NCBI GenBank assembly: GCA_045595845.1
Contig: JAZOBF010000032.1
Location: forward strand, 1 to 46,946
Length of the DNA: 46,946 bases
Direction of reading: 5' to 3'
Origin: RGIG3009 sp045595845
GTDB taxonomy: Bacteria; Bacillota; Clostridia; Oscillospirales; Acutalibacteraceae
A program made the position numbers and the translations under genes. The notes below the pieces were generated by a model that worked only from the letters and a program-made list of their open reading frames with translations, made no database searches and was not told where the DNA came from. How positions within the stretch are numbered: position 1 is the first letter of the stretch; the number at the start of each line of letters is the position of its first letter. Shown one piece after another: positions 30,967 through 39,549 of this stretch.

Positions 30967-32808
30967 ATGCCATTCACATTGGAGCAGCTTTTTGACAAGG
31001 TGCAAAAACCCGCGCGGTATACGGGTGGGGAACTTAACAGTGTCGTGAAAGATAAACATACAGTCAGCGTGCGGTTTGCATTTTGCTTTCCTGACCTCTA
31101 TGAGGTCGGTATGTCGCATCTTGGTATGAAAATATTGTACGGTCTTAAAAATGCCGTAGAAGATTTTTGGTGTGAACGCGTTTTCGCGCCCGATACGGAT
31201 ATGGAAACGCTCATGCGTGAAAACGGGATTCCGCTGTTCGCGCTCGAAAGTCGGGATCCCGTTCGCGACTTTGACTTTGTAGGTTTCACCTTGCAATATG
31301 AGATGTGTTACACAACCATTTTGAATATGTTGGATCTCGCGGGAATCCCGCTCCGGAGCCGTGAACGCGGCGATGATATGCCGATCGTTGTGGCGGGTGG
31401 CCCGTGTGCGTATAATCCCGAACCGCTTGCCGATTTTTTTGACCTGTTTATCATCGGTGAGGGGGAAGAGGTCAACCTCGAACTCATGGAACTTTACCGC
31501 GACCATAAAAAACGCGGATATTCGAAAGCAACCTTTTTGCGCGAGGCCGCCAATATAGAGGGCGTGTATGTGCCGTCCCTTTATGATGTGGCGTATCATG
31601 ATGACGGTACTATCGCGGCCGTTACCCCGCTAAACGGTGTATTGGCCACGGTACGCAAGCGCATTATCCGTGACATGGATACCGCCTATTATCCCGAGTC
31701 GTTCGTCGTCCCGTTTATTGATATCGTGCATGACCGTGCCATGACGGAGATTTTTCGCGGCTGTATTCGCGGTTGCCGTTTTTGTCAAGCCGGTTTTATT
31801 TACCGTCCCGTGAGAGAAAAATCGGTCGATACCATCGACCGTCAAAGCCGCTGTTTGTGTGAAACCAGTGGATATGAGGAGTTTTCCTTATCATCCCTTT
31901 CCACCAGTGATTACACACGGTTGGAAGAATTGCTTGAGCGCTTGTTGTCGTGGGCGGAAAAGGAACATACGAACATTACCGTCCCGTCATTGCGTGTAGA
32001 CGGTTTTTCGGAAGAACTCGCAAACCGCCTCAATGTTCTGCGTCGAAGCGGGTTGACATTCGCGCCCGAAGCGGGTACGCAACGACTCCGCGATGCTATC
32101 AATAAAAATCTTACGGAAGACGAAATTCTCAGTACGGCGTCCAAGGCGTTTGCCGGTGGTTGGAATTCGGTCAAGTTGTATTTTATGATGGGACTTCCCA
32201 CCGAAACGATAGAAGACATCGTGGGTATCAACGAACTTGGTCAGAAAATTGTGAATTGTTTTTACCGCAATCCGGACAAGCCAAAAGGCAAAGGGGTGTC
32301 CGTGTCTGTCAGTGTGTCTTGCTTTGTCCCGAAACCCTTTACACCGTTCCAATGGGAACCGCAGGATACCATTGAGCAGTTGCGCGAAAAACAAAAGGTA
32401 TTGCGGGAATCGGTAACCACTAAAAAAATATCACTCAGTTGGCACGATGCCGAAACCTCGTATCTGGAAGCGATACTTGCCCGCGGCGACCGTCGCATCG
32501 GAAAAGTATTGCTCGAAGCATTCCGCCGCGGTTTTAACCTTGATGCGTGGTCGGAACATTTCCGCTTTGATGAGTGGATGGATATTTTCCGCGAGGTGGG
32601 ATTAGACCCCGACTTTTATGCTTGTCGTCGCCGCTCGGAAGACGAGATTTTCCCGTGGGATCATCTCGATATCGGCGTTACCAAGGCGTTTTTGCTTTCG
32701 GAAAACCGTAAAGCGCACGCGAGTACGACAACGCCCAATTGCCGTCAAGAATGCTCACATTGCGGTGCGACTTGCTTTAAGGGAGGGATCTGCGTTGAAC
32801 GACGTTAA
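30967..32808 (+). CDS. B12-binding radical SAM protein, TIGR03960 type
   Basis: A 613-residue protein. The N-terminal half is a B12-binding-like Rossmann domain (Y-E-V-G-M-S-H-L-G, V-V-A-G-G-P-C-A-Y-N-P-E-P and I-I-G-E-G-E-E segments). The radical SAM core begins with C-I-R-G-C-R-F-C-Q, the 4Fe-4S CxxxCxxC motif, near residue 272, and a C-terminal cysteine cluster (C-R-Q-E-C-S-H-C-G-A-T-C) near 595 may hold a second metal site. Members pair with a DUF2344 protein; the reaction is unknown. The ATG at 30967 follows GGGAGG. The DUF2344 start overlaps this gene by 14 bases. Confidence 0.92.
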   Translation: MPFTLEQLFDKVQKPARYTGGELNSVVKDKHTVSVRFAFCFPDLYEVGMSHLGMKILYGLKNAVEDFWCERVFAPDTDMETLMRENGIPLFALESRDPVRDFDFVGFTLQYEMCYTTILNMLDLAGIPLRSRERGDDMPIVVAGGPCAYNPEPLADFFDLFIIGEGEEVNLELMELYRDHKKRGYSKATFLREAANIEGVYVPSLYDVAYHDDGTIAAVTPLNGVLATVRKRIIRDMDTAYYPESFVVPFIDIVHDRAMTEIFRGCIRGCRFCQAGFIYRPVREKSVDTIDRQSRCLCETSGYEEFSLSSLSTSDYTRLEELLERLLSWAEKEHTNITVPSLRVDGFSEELANRLNVLRRSGLTFAPEAGTQRLRDAINKNLTEDEILSTASKAFAGGWNSVKLYFMMGLPTETIEDIVGINELGQKIVNCFYRNPDKPKGKGVSVSVSVSCFVPKPFTPFQWEPQDTIEQLREKQKVLRESVTTKKISLSWHDAETSYLEAILARGDRRIGKVLLEAFRRGFNLDAWSEHFRFDEWMDIFREVGLDPDFYACRRRSEDEIFPWDHLDIGVTKAFLLSENRKAHASTTTPNCRQECSHCGATCFKGGICVERR

Positions 32809-33460
32809 AGAGTTTCGCACCGTGCGGGTAACTTTCCGCAAACTCGGCAGAGCGCGGTATATCTCGCATTTGGATCTCAACCGTACCATGACGCGCGCCG
32901 TGCGGCGGGCGGACCTGCCTATTTGGTATACCGAGGGGTTTAACCGCCACCCGTATTTGACTTTTGCTTCGCCGCTGTCATTGGGCTTTGAGGGCGAACG
33001 TGAAACGATGGATATTCGTTTGGAAAGTGAAATGGATCTCACAGAACTGGCAACGCGGCTGAATGCTGTTATGCCGGAGGGGCTCCAAATACTCGGTGCC
33101 GCATGGGCGGTCAAAAAGGCGGGGGAGATAGACCGCGCAAGATATCGTATTACCGCTTCGTGCTCTGCCGATGCGGTGCACGCTTTACTTGCTGAAGATG
33201 AAATTTTGGTGCAAAAACGCACCAAGAAAAAAGACTATAAGACCATCGACTTGAAACCCGCGCTGGCGGCATCCGAGCCGACCGTTATCGAAACGGAAAG
33301 CGGCTGTGTGTTGGAACTTACCTTGCCGTGCAGCAGTGCCGATACCGTCAATCCGTCGTTGGTCATGACAGCACTTGAATCGCTTGTGAAAACGGCACCG
33401 ATTTCCTATACGATATGTCGACTGGCAGTGCTGGATAAAGCAGGCGAAATTTTTGCCTGA
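32795..33460 (+). CDS. DUF2344 / TIGR03936 radical-SAM-associated protein
   Basis: A 221-residue partner of the TIGR03960 radical SAM protein. It begins V-T-F-R-K-L-G-R-A-R-Y-I-S-H-L-D-L, then R-R-A-D-L-P-I and N-R-H-P-Y-L-T-F-A-S-P-L-S-L-G, the family's core. The start is a TTG at 32795, 7 bases after GGGAGGG (32781-32787), so the long upstream extension of the frame is not coding. In many Firmicutes RNase G and rplU follow this pair; here an inverted small orphan follows. Function unknown. Confidence 0.85.
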   Translation: MNDVKEFRTVRVTFRKLGRARYISHLDLNRTMTRAVRRADLPIWYTEGFNRHPYLTFASPLSLGFEGERETMDIRLESEMDLTELATRLNAVMPEGLQILGAAWAVKKAGEIDRARYRITASCSADAVHALLAEDEILVQKRTKKKDYKTIDLKPALAASEPTVIETESGCVLELTLPCSSADTVNPSLVMTALESLVKTAPISYTICRLAVLDKAGEIFA

Positions 33461-33493
33461 AACTGAAAAAGAAAGTTATCAAACCATACACAT

Positions 33494-33534
33494 AAAACTC
33501 GCGGAGAGTGTTTTCACAGCTCTCCGCGAGTTTT
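33494..33534. terminator. bidirectional terminator after the radical SAM operon
   Basis: A 15-bp perfect stem, AAAACTCGCGGAGAG (33494-33508) with 33520-33534, and an 11-base loop. A/T-rich ends give T runs in both directions. The stop codon of the minus-strand gene at 33533 lies in its right arm. Confidence 0.85.
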
Positions 33535-33919
33535 AGCTAAATATTTGTTTCCAATTGAAACGATAGGTAAGAGGTTGCTGTTCGCAGCCAGAAAGTGTTA
33601 GTTCAAAGCCGTTGTCTGTCCAGATCAGCGAGTAAACACCATTTCCACCATCATCTTCAATTTTTGTAAAAAACAAAACACGACTTTGACCGGATTTATC
33701 AGATGCCACAATTTTCACTTTACGCGGTCCCATAACCGCTAAAAAGTCAAGGCCTTCGTATTCTATGTATCCGGTAACTGTGTGTTGGCTTTGAGGATTA
33801 GTTTCTTGGAACCATTGTTCGCTTTTGGTGCCGCGAGGAAAAAAGACATAAAAAAGGATTAGAATAATATTGATTACTAACGATATGCCTATACTGATTT
33901 TCAAAAGTTTTGTTTTCAT
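33533..33919 (-). CDS. small membrane-anchored extracytoplasmic protein, unknown
   Basis: A 128-residue protein with an N-terminal helix (about 7-28, I-S-I-G-I-S-L-V-I-N-I-I-L-I-L-F-Y-V) with no lipobox cysteine, followed by a beta-rich soluble part of about 100 residues. I do not recognise a family. AAGGAGAA stands before the ATG. Its base composition, especially in the flank upstream (33920-34100), is more AT-rich than neighbouring operons, so it may be a later arrival between the radical SAM pair and rplS. A minus-strand TTGACA occurs near 34034-34039 without a convincing -10. Confidence 0.6.
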   Translation of the reverse strand: MKTKLLKISIGISLVINIILILFYVFFPRGTKSEQWFQETNPQSQHTVTGYIEYEGLDFLAVMGPRKVKIVASDKSGQSRVLFFTKIEDDGGNGVYSLIWTDNGFELTLSGCEQQPLTYRFNWKQIFS

Positions 33920-34107
33920 TATATATTCTCCTTGCGATCATCTTACTCCAACTGAGCAAAATTCCAAATGAAATCCGTGAAAACATCTCTCGCTGCATTA
34001 TCTACAAATTAATGTTGCCATAAATTTGTGTTTCTGTCAAGGATACTGAAAAACGAATATTATATTTCTAAATATGAAAAATGCTAAAATTAATTTTTAA
34101 AAAACAC
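33920..34107. other. AT-rich intergenic DNA before the rplS promoter
   Basis: No open frame, RNA gene or clear repeat that I can support. It separates the minus-strand orphan from the rplS promoter and should hold the orphan's own promoter. Confidence 0.5.
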
Positions 34108-34136
34108 TTGCATTTTCCGTCAGGGCGTACTATAAT
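34108..34136 (+). promoter_or_regulatory. sigma-A promoter of the rplS operon
   Basis: TTGCAT (34108-34113), 17 bases, TATAAT (34131-34136), a perfect -10. The predicted start near 34143 gives a leader of about 130 bases before rplS. Confidence 0.75.
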
Positions 34137-34142
34137 GTACTG

Positions 34143-34274
34143 GTCTTTGGAATCCGTTTCGTGAATCCATGCGAAACGGGGACTAATGCTAATACATTAG
34201 AGCAGGCGTTCCGCTGCCACTGTGCTGTCAGCCGGTCGGGCATGAACTCCGGAAAAATGAAGGAGGATTTTATC
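34143..34274 (+). ncRNA. structured 5' leader of rplS (candidate ribosomal-protein leader)
   Basis: About 130 bases before rplS can form successive hairpins. CCGTTTCG (34155-34162) pairs with CGAAACGG around a loop of about 10. CTAATG and CATTAG pair across about 34183-34200. A GC-rich region around 34203-34250 offers further pairing before the AGGAGG site. Firmicutes carry an L19 leader family before rplS; this position and length fit, but I cannot match the consensus from sequence alone. Confidence 0.5.
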
Positions 34275-34619
34275 ATGGATGCGTTGAAAATCATTGCTGC
34301 TGACAGCGTAAAAGAAGCAGCACCCGAGTTCTCGATCGGTGATACCGTTCGTGTGGATGTTAAGATCCGCGAAGGTGACCGCGAAAGAATTCAGGCATTT
34401 GAAGGTACGGTTATTGCCAAGAAAGGCAGCGGCGTTTCGGAAACCTTTACGGTGCGTCGTGTGTCCTACGGTGTCGGCGTGGAGCGTGTGTTCCCGCTGC
34501 ATTCCCCCAACGTTGCGGCTGTGAAAGTTGTCCGTTACGGTAAGGTTCGCAGAAGCAAACTGTACTATCTGCGTGATCGCGTGGGTAAAGCTGCGAAGGT
34601 CAAAGAGCTGATTAAATAA
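34275..34619 (+). CDS. rplS: 50S ribosomal protein L19
   Basis: A 114-residue L19, near the family's usual size. It shows F-S-I-G-D-T-V-R-V-D-V-K-I-R-E-G, R-I-Q-A-F-E-G-T-V-I, V-R-R-V-S-Y-G-V-G-V-E-R-V-F-P-L-H-S-P and the R-R-S-K-L-Y-Y-L-R-D end that are characteristic of L19. AGGAGG (34261-34266) sets the ATG at 34275; the frame upstream lies in the structured leader. It leads a conserved Firmicute cluster: rbgA, signal peptidase, rnhB. Confidence 0.96.
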   Translation: MDALKIIAADSVKEAAPEFSIGDTVRVDVKIREGDRERIQAFEGTVIAKKGSGVSETFTVRRVSYGVGVERVFPLHSPNVAAVKVVRYGKVRRSKLYYLRDRVGKAAKVKELIK

Positions 34620-34625
34620 GCTGAC

Positions 34626-34664
34626 AAAGAGGGGGAGGAAATCGTTTGATTTTCTCCTCTTTTT
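34626..34664 (+). terminator. terminator or attenuator between rplS and rbgA
   Basis: AAAGAG (34626-34631) pairs with CTCTTT, and GAGGAAATC with GATTTTCTC, around a GTTT loop with a 3-base bulge, followed by TTTTT. It would let rplS be made in excess over rbgA, as suits a ribosomal protein upstream of an assembly factor. Confidence 0.65.
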
Positions 34665-34693
34665 GCATTTTTTGCAGAAAGGAGAGGATCGGC

Positions 34694-35554
34694 ATGGATC
34701 AAGTTATTCAATGGTTTCCGGGCCACATGACTCGAACAAAGCGCAAAATCACGGAATTATTGCCGCAGGTGGATGTTGTCATAGAAGTGGTGGATGCGCG
34801 TATTCCGATAAGCAGTCGAAATCCCGATTTGGATTCCTTGATTGCCCAAAAGCCGCGGCTGCTGATCCTCAATAAAGCGGATATGGCGGACGAGGCGGCA
34901 ACGGCGCGTTGGCTTGCTCATTACCGTGAACACAATATCCCCGCGATTGCGGTGGATTGCAAAAGCGGGAAAGGTATCAATCGCTTCATACCGCTGATGC
35001 GGGAGATTTTAAAAGACAAGATAGCCATGTGGGCGGAAAAAGGCATGGTTAACCGTCCCGTGCGTGCGATGGTTGTGGGCATTCCCAATTCGGGGAAATC
35101 CTCGTTTATCAATCGGATGGCACGCGGTGGAAAAGCGAAAGTTGAAGACCGTCCCGGTGTTACGCGTAACCAACAATGGTTTGTCATTGAAGGCGGCGCT
35201 CAATTGTTGGACACTCCCGGTATCTTATGGCCTAAGTTTGAAGATCAAACAGTTGCACAGCATTTGGCGTATACAGGTGCGATTCGTGACGAAATACTCG
35301 ACAGTGAAGAACTTGCGGTCGGGTTGCTGGATATACTTGCTACTCGGTACGAGGACTGCTTGCGCAGTCGGTATAAGTTGACCGAGCCACTTGAGAAAGA
35401 CCGCTTTGAATTATTGCAACAGATTGGGCGTAAACGCGGTATGTTGATTGCGGGCGGCGAAGTGGATACTTTGCGTGCGGCAGTGATGTTATTGGATGAA
35501 TTCCGTGGGCAAAAACTGGGGCGAATCACACTGGAATCTCTGTCGGAGGATTGA
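34694..35554 (+). CDS. rbgA: ribosome biogenesis GTPase RbgA (YlqF)
   Basis: A 286-residue circularly permuted GTPase required for late 50S assembly. The order is permuted: G4 N-K-A-D (near 60) and G5 come before G1 G-I-P-N-S-G-K-S-S (near 127), G2 T and G3 D-T-P-G (near 174). The start reads Q-W-F-P-G-H-M, the typical RbgA opening. AAAGGAGAGG sets the start at 34694. The stop is 2 bases before the lepB ATG, so the genes are coupled. Its place after rplS is conserved in Firmicutes. Confidence 0.95.
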   Translation: MDQVIQWFPGHMTRTKRKITELLPQVDVVIEVVDARIPISSRNPDLDSLIAQKPRLLILNKADMADEAATARWLAHYREHNIPAIAVDCKSGKGINRFIPLMREILKDKIAMWAEKGMVNRPVRAMVVGIPNSGKSSFINRMARGGKAKVEDRPGVTRNQQWFVIEGGAQLLDTPGILWPKFEDQTVAQHLAYTGAIRDEILDSEELAVGLLDILATRYEDCLRSRYKLTEPLEKDRFELLQQIGRKRGMLIAGGEVDTLRAAVMLLDEFRGQKLGRITLESLSED

Positions 35555-35556
35555 GT

Positions 35557-36096
35557 ATGGAACAAAAAAAGACAGCGTATACGGGTGTATATGAATGGGT
35601 GGAAATTATTACCGCCTCCTTGCTTGTGATTACTGTCGCCTTCACTTTTTTGTTTCGCTTGGTGGTTGTTGACGGCAGTTCCATGGATACTACGCTGCAA
35701 AATGGGGAACGGTTGGTGCTTTCGTGTTTACCGTACACACCCGAGCGCGGTGACATTGTGGTCATAAGCCGCGGTATGGATAGCGAACCGCTTATTAAGC
35801 GTGTGATTGGTGTGGCGGGAGATACCATATCGATTGATGCGAACGAAGGCAAGGTCTACCTGAACGGTGAGGTGTTGGACGAACCGTATATTCAGGTGGC
35901 GACAGCACCCGAAAAAATGCAAGATGCCGTTACGGTTTCTGACGGTTCGGTGTTTGTTATGGGGGATAATCGCCTTGCGGGAAACTCCTTAGACAGCCGC
36001 ACTTTCGGCTGTGTAGAGGTGGAGCGTTTGATGGGGAAAGTTGTTTACCGTGTAGCACCGTTTGAACGGTGGGGTGGCTTGTATGACGAATTTTGA
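35557..36096 (+). CDS. lepB: signal peptidase I
   Basis: A 179-residue type I signal peptidase that cuts exported proteins at the outer face of the membrane. One N-terminal membrane helix (about 15-37) is followed by the catalytic serine S42 (D-G-S-S-M-D) and lysine K81 (L-I-K-R-V-I-G-V-A-G-D), with the G-D-N-R-x-x-S-x-D-S-R box near 140. The small size is typical of Gram-positive Sip enzymes. CGGAGGA lies before the ATG. It overlaps rnhB by 14 bases. Confidence 0.95.
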   Translation: MEQKKTAYTGVYEWVEIITASLLVITVAFTFLFRLVVVDGSSMDTTLQNGERLVLSCLPYTPERGDIVVISRGMDSEPLIKRVIGVAGDTISIDANEGKVYLNGEVLDEPYIQVATAPEKMQDAVTVSDGSVFVMGDNRLAGNSLDSRTFGCVEVERLMGKVVYRVAPFERWGGLYDEF

Positions 36097-36682
36097 GTTT
36101 GATGAGCAGTGGCGTCGGCAAGGTGCGGTACGGCTATGCGGTGTGGATGAGGCGGGGCGCGGACCTTTGGCGGGTCCCGTTTTTGCTGCTGCCGTTATTT
36201 TTGATCCGAATCGCATCCCGCAAGGGTTAAACGATTCTAAAAAGCTTACCGAAAAGAAACGGGAAGCGCTGTTTGATCCGATCTGTGAGCAAGCGCTCGC
36301 GTTTGGCATTGCCCAGGCAAGCGTCGAGGAGATTGAAGAATACAACATCTTACAGGCGACCTTTATGGCCATGCGTCGAGCGGTAGAGCAGTTGCCTGTG
36401 CAGCCTGATCTTGTGTTGATTGACGGCAACCGTATCCCGAGCGGGTTAACCGTTCCCGCACAGTATGTCATTAAAGGTGATGCCCTTTCTGCCTCCATTG
36501 CGGCGGCATCTATTTTAGCAAAGGTCAGCCGTGATCGGACAATGCTCAAGTTGGCAGAGGAATATCCTGAATATGAGTTTCACAAACACAAAGGATACGG
36601 GACGGCGTTACACTATGAACGGTTGGCACAGTACGGTGTGTCACCGGTTCACCGCCGTAGCTTTTTGAAAAAGATCTTGTAA
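36083..36682 (+). CDS. rnhB: ribonuclease HII
   Basis: A 199-residue RNase HII removing single ribonucleotides and RNA-DNA hybrids. G-V-D-E-A-G-R-G-P-L-A-G-P-V supplies the first two acidic residues, L-N-D-S-K-K-L follows, and L-I-D-G-N gives the next aspartate. A conserved S-I-A-A-A-S-I-L-A-K-V-x-R-D segment completes the fold. The ATG at 36083 follows GGGGTGG and overlaps lepB; an upstream in-frame TTG is less likely. Confidence 0.96.
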   Translation: MTNFEFDEQWRRQGAVRLCGVDEAGRGPLAGPVFAAAVIFDPNRIPQGLNDSKKLTEKKREALFDPICEQALAFGIAQASVEEIEEYNILQATFMAMRRAVEQLPVQPDLVLIDGNRIPSGLTVPAQYVIKGDALSASIAAASILAKVSRDRTMLKLAEEYPEYEFHKHKGYGTALHYERLAQYGVSPVHRRSFLKKIL

Positions 36683-36696
36683 AGGATGATATTCAA

Positions 36697-37062
36697 ATGG
36701 CAGGTGTTTCAAAAGGGGCGGCCGGCGAAGTGCTGGCTGCCCGTTTCTTACGAGACAAAGGGTATGAGGTGTTGGCGGGCAACTATCATTCTCGATTCGG
36801 TGAGATAGACATAATTGCCGAAGACGACGAGTATATTGTGTTCGTGGAAGTGAAGAGCCGCGAAGAGGATTCCTATTATCTGCCGCGTGAAGCGGTAACG
36901 GCGGATAAACAACGGCGTATTATTAAGACGGCGTTGTACTACATTGCCCATCATCCCAATACGCGACAGATGCGTTTTGATGTTTTGGAAATCGTTACGG
37001 CAAAGGGCGAACCGATGAAGGCTCTGAATATTTACCACATACCCAACGCATACGGGGGATGA
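36697..37062 (+). CDS. YraN/UPF0102-family putative endonuclease-like protein
   Basis: A 121-residue protein of the UPF0102 family. It has the PD-(D/E)xK nuclease-like core: G-E in A-A-G-E-V-L, the F-G-E-I-D-I-I-A strand and F-V-E-V-K-S-R. A-V-T-A-D-K-Q-R-R-I follows, as in YraN. Related to Holliday-junction-resolvase-type folds, but activity is not established for most members. It follows rnhB, a common arrangement, with 14 bases between. Confidence 0.9.
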   Translation: MAGVSKGAAGEVLAARFLRDKGYEVLAGNYHSRFGEIDIIAEDDEYIVFVEVKSREEDSYYLPREAVTADKQRRIIKTALYYIAHHPNTRQMRFDVLEIVTAKGEPMKALNIYHIPNAYGG

Positions 37063-37066
37063 GCAT

Positions 37067-37984
37067 GTGCGTCTGTTTGACCTGCATTGTGATACCGTCT
37101 ACGAATGTTATCAAAAAAAGGAATCGCTTAAAGACAATACCTGTGCTGTTGACCTTGTGCGCGGCGCGCGCTATCAACCGTGGTTTCAGGTGTTTGCCGT
37201 ATGGATTCCGGATGCCGTACGCGGAGAACGGGCATGGCAGCAATGCTGCGATATGCTGTCCTATGCGCGCGAACAAGTAACGGACGGTTTTTGCTTTGCG
37301 GACACCTATTCAGATTTTTTACAGGCGTTTGCAAACGGCAAAACAGTTGGCTTGTTAGGCGTTGAGGGCGGTGCCGCTCTCGCGGGAAAAACAGAGCGAG
37401 TAGCTGAATTGGCGGCACTTGGTGTAAAGGTTATTACCATCACATGGAACGGCAGTAATGAACTCGGAAACGGTTGCATGGCTCGGGATTCGAGCGGGTT
37501 GACGGCAATGGGTAAAACCGCTGTCCATGAAATGGAACGGCATGGAATCGTGCCGGATGTCTCGCATTTGAATGAGGCGGGCTTTTGGGATGTGGCGTTG
37601 ACAACGCGGTATCCTTTTATTGCCAGTCATTCGGTATGTATGACGGTGAATGAGCATCCCCGCAATCTTTGCGATGAACAACTTGGCTTGTTGCGCGATC
37701 GTGGTGGATTGGCGGGACTGACGGTGTGTAAAGAACAGGTGGGCGCGCAGACATTTGACGGTATATACCGTCATTTAAACCGATACTGGGAGCTTGGTTG
37801 TGAAGACAATGTGGCACTCGGCTTTGATTTAGACGGAACCGATATACCGCCCGAATGGCGGGGGATCGCCGTCTATGAACGGTTTTGGGAATATTTAAAA
37901 AAACGCGGTATTGATGATGAAACTACGGACAAAGTATTCTTTCGTAATGCCTATCGCTTTTTTTCGGATGTTTTACAACGATAA
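37067..37984 (+). CDS. membrane dipeptidase, M19 family
   Basis: A 305-residue M19 (renal dipeptidase-like) zinc peptidase. The first ligands are in L-H-C-D-T, then G-V-E-G-G-A-A-L near 104, a D-V-S-H-L-N segment near 165 and A-S-H-S near 185 carrying histidines. G-F-D-L-D-G near 257 closes the site. No signal peptide is seen, so it is predicted to be cytoplasmic. The start is GTG (37067) just after a GGGGGA ribosome binding site, 4 bases past the yraN stop, so it is in the rplS gene string. Confidence 0.9.
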   Translation: MRLFDLHCDTVYECYQKKESLKDNTCAVDLVRGARYQPWFQVFAVWIPDAVRGERAWQQCCDMLSYAREQVTDGFCFADTYSDFLQAFANGKTVGLLGVEGGAALAGKTERVAELAALGVKVITITWNGSNELGNGCMARDSSGLTAMGKTAVHEMERHGIVPDVSHLNEAGFWDVALTTRYPFIASHSVCMTVNEHPRNLCDEQLGLLRDRGGLAGLTVCKEQVGAQTFDGIYRHLNRYWELGCEDNVALGFDLDGTDIPPEWRGIAVYERFWEYLKKRGIDDETTDKVFFRNAYRFFSDVLQR

Positions 37985-37987
37985 TAC

Positions 37988-38016
37988 TTTACAAGCCGTG
38001 ATAAATGCAGTACAAT
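37988..38016 (+). promoter_or_regulatory. sigma-A promoter of thrC
   Basis: TTTACA (37988-37993), 17 bases, TACAAT (38011-38016): 5/6 and 5/6. The transcript starts near 38022, so the leader of about 25 bases is too short for a T-box or other riboswitch. Confidence 0.8.
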
Positions 38017-38046
38017 GAAGGGTAATTTGGCAGAGGAGTATGATAG

Positions 38047-39540
38047 ATGATGATGTATAACAGTACGCGTGACCGTTCGGTGCGTGTAACGGCGGCTGAG
38101 GCTATTGCACGCGGTATTTCTGAGGAGGGCGGCTTGTTCGTTCCCGAACAAATTCCCACCATCACGCTGAACGATATTGAACAGTTGGTTGAGCAGAATT
38201 ATGTAGAACGCGCCATCTTTGTGTTGTCGCGGTTTTTAACGGATTTCACTGCCGAAGAAGTTCGCGATTGTGCCGAGTCGGCGTATGCCCGCGAGCGTTT
38301 TTCGGGTGACCATCCCGCACCGGTTCATATGATGCAGGACGGTACGGCGGTACTGGAACTTTGGCACGGGCCTACTTGCGCTTTCAAAGATATGGCATTG
38401 CAGATTTTACCGCATTTTATGCGCGTAGCGGCAAACAAAACTGCTAACGGGCGTGAAATTGTGATTTTGGTTGCGACTTCGGGGGATACCGGCAAGGCGG
38501 CGTTGGAAGGGTTCCGTGACGCACCGCATACCCGTATTTTGGTATTTTATCCGGAAAACGGTGTCAGTCCCATGCAAAAATTGCAGATGACCACACAAGA
38601 GGGCGCTAATGTCGGCGTGTGTGCGATTCGCGGCAATTTTGACGATGCGCAAACAGGTGTCAAAACCATCTTTACCGATCCCGCCGTGAAAGAAAAACTC
38701 GCAAAAGACGGCAAGCAGTTTTCGTCTGCCAATTCCATTAACTGGGGGCGGCTGTTACCGCAGATTGTATATTACATCTCTGCTTATTGTGATATGCTGA
38801 AAAACGGCAGTATTCAGCTTGGCGATTCGATCAATGTTGTGGTACCGACGGGCAATTTCGGTAATATTTTGGCGGCATACTATGCTCGCGAAATGGGTTT
38901 GCCAATCGCGCGGTTAATCTGTGCCTCTAACTGCAATAATGTCTTGAGTGAGTTTTTGAGCACCGGCACATACGACCGCAATCGCGATTTCCACACCACC
39001 GTTTCGCCGTCGATGGATATTCTGATTTCCTCAAACCTTGAACGGCTCCTGTATCATTTGTGCGGTGGGAACGATGCACAGCTCAACAGTTGGATGAATG
39101 CTCTCAAGAAAGACGGCCGCTATACCGTTTCGGAAGAAGTGCTTTCTAAAATTCAAGCCCTTTTTTCTGCCGGTTGGTGCGACGATACGCAGACCTTACA
39201 GGAGATACACGATATTTATGAGCGTGAGCAGTATTTGTGTGATACACACACGGCAGTTGCCATGCGTGTGTATCGTGAATACCGCGACAGCACAGGGGAT
39301 AAGACTCCCACGGTGGTAGCCTCTACGGCAAACCCGTATAAGTTCTCTGCCAGTGTGCTCGGTGCGCTGAAAACTTCGGTTGACGGCTGTGATGAGTTCG
39401 CCGTTGTTGATGAGCTGTATGAGTTGACGGGTTGCCCGATTCCCACGCCGCTTGCGGCACTTAAAGGTAAACAACCGCGGTTCCTCGGCGTGTGTGATCG
39501 CGATACGATGGAGCAAGCGGTGTTTGAACTGCTGGGATGA
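38047..39540 (+). CDS. thrC: threonine synthase
   Basis: A 497-residue PLP enzyme that converts O-phosphohomoserine to threonine. The N-terminal Y-x-S-T-R opening leads to the G-P-T-C-A-F-K-D-M-A PLP-lysine segment near 113, A-T-S-G-D-T-G-K near 142, and P-T-G-N-F-G-N near 265, all typical of the longer threonine synthase class. Three ATGs in a row (38047, 38050, 38053) offer starts; GAGGAG (38033-38038) best fits the first. No other threonine gene is nearby. Confidence 0.95.
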   Translation: MMMYNSTRDRSVRVTAAEAIARGISEEGGLFVPEQIPTITLNDIEQLVEQNYVERAIFVLSRFLTDFTAEEVRDCAESAYARERFSGDHPAPVHMMQDGTAVLELWHGPTCAFKDMALQILPHFMRVAANKTANGREIVILVATSGDTGKAALEGFRDAPHTRILVFYPENGVSPMQKLQMTTQEGANVGVCAIRGNFDDAQTGVKTIFTDPAVKEKLAKDGKQFSSANSINWGRLLPQIVYYISAYCDMLKNGSIQLGDSINVVVPTGNFGNILAAYYAREMGLPIARLICASNCNNVLSEFLSTGTYDRNRDFHTTVSPSMDILISSNLERLLYHLCGGNDAQLNSWMNALKKDGRYTVSEEVLSKIQALFSAGWCDDTQTLQEIHDIYEREQYLCDTHTAVAMRVYREYRDSTGDKTPTVVASTANPYKFSASVLGALKTSVDGCDEFAVVDELYELTGCPIPTPLAALKGKQPRFLGVCDRDTMEQAVFELLG

Positions 39541-39549
39541 GGTGAGACA

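Noticed and set aside
38017..38046. T-box or threonine-responsive attenuator before thrC
   Set aside because: The promoter leaves a leader of about 25 bases with no room for such a structure.
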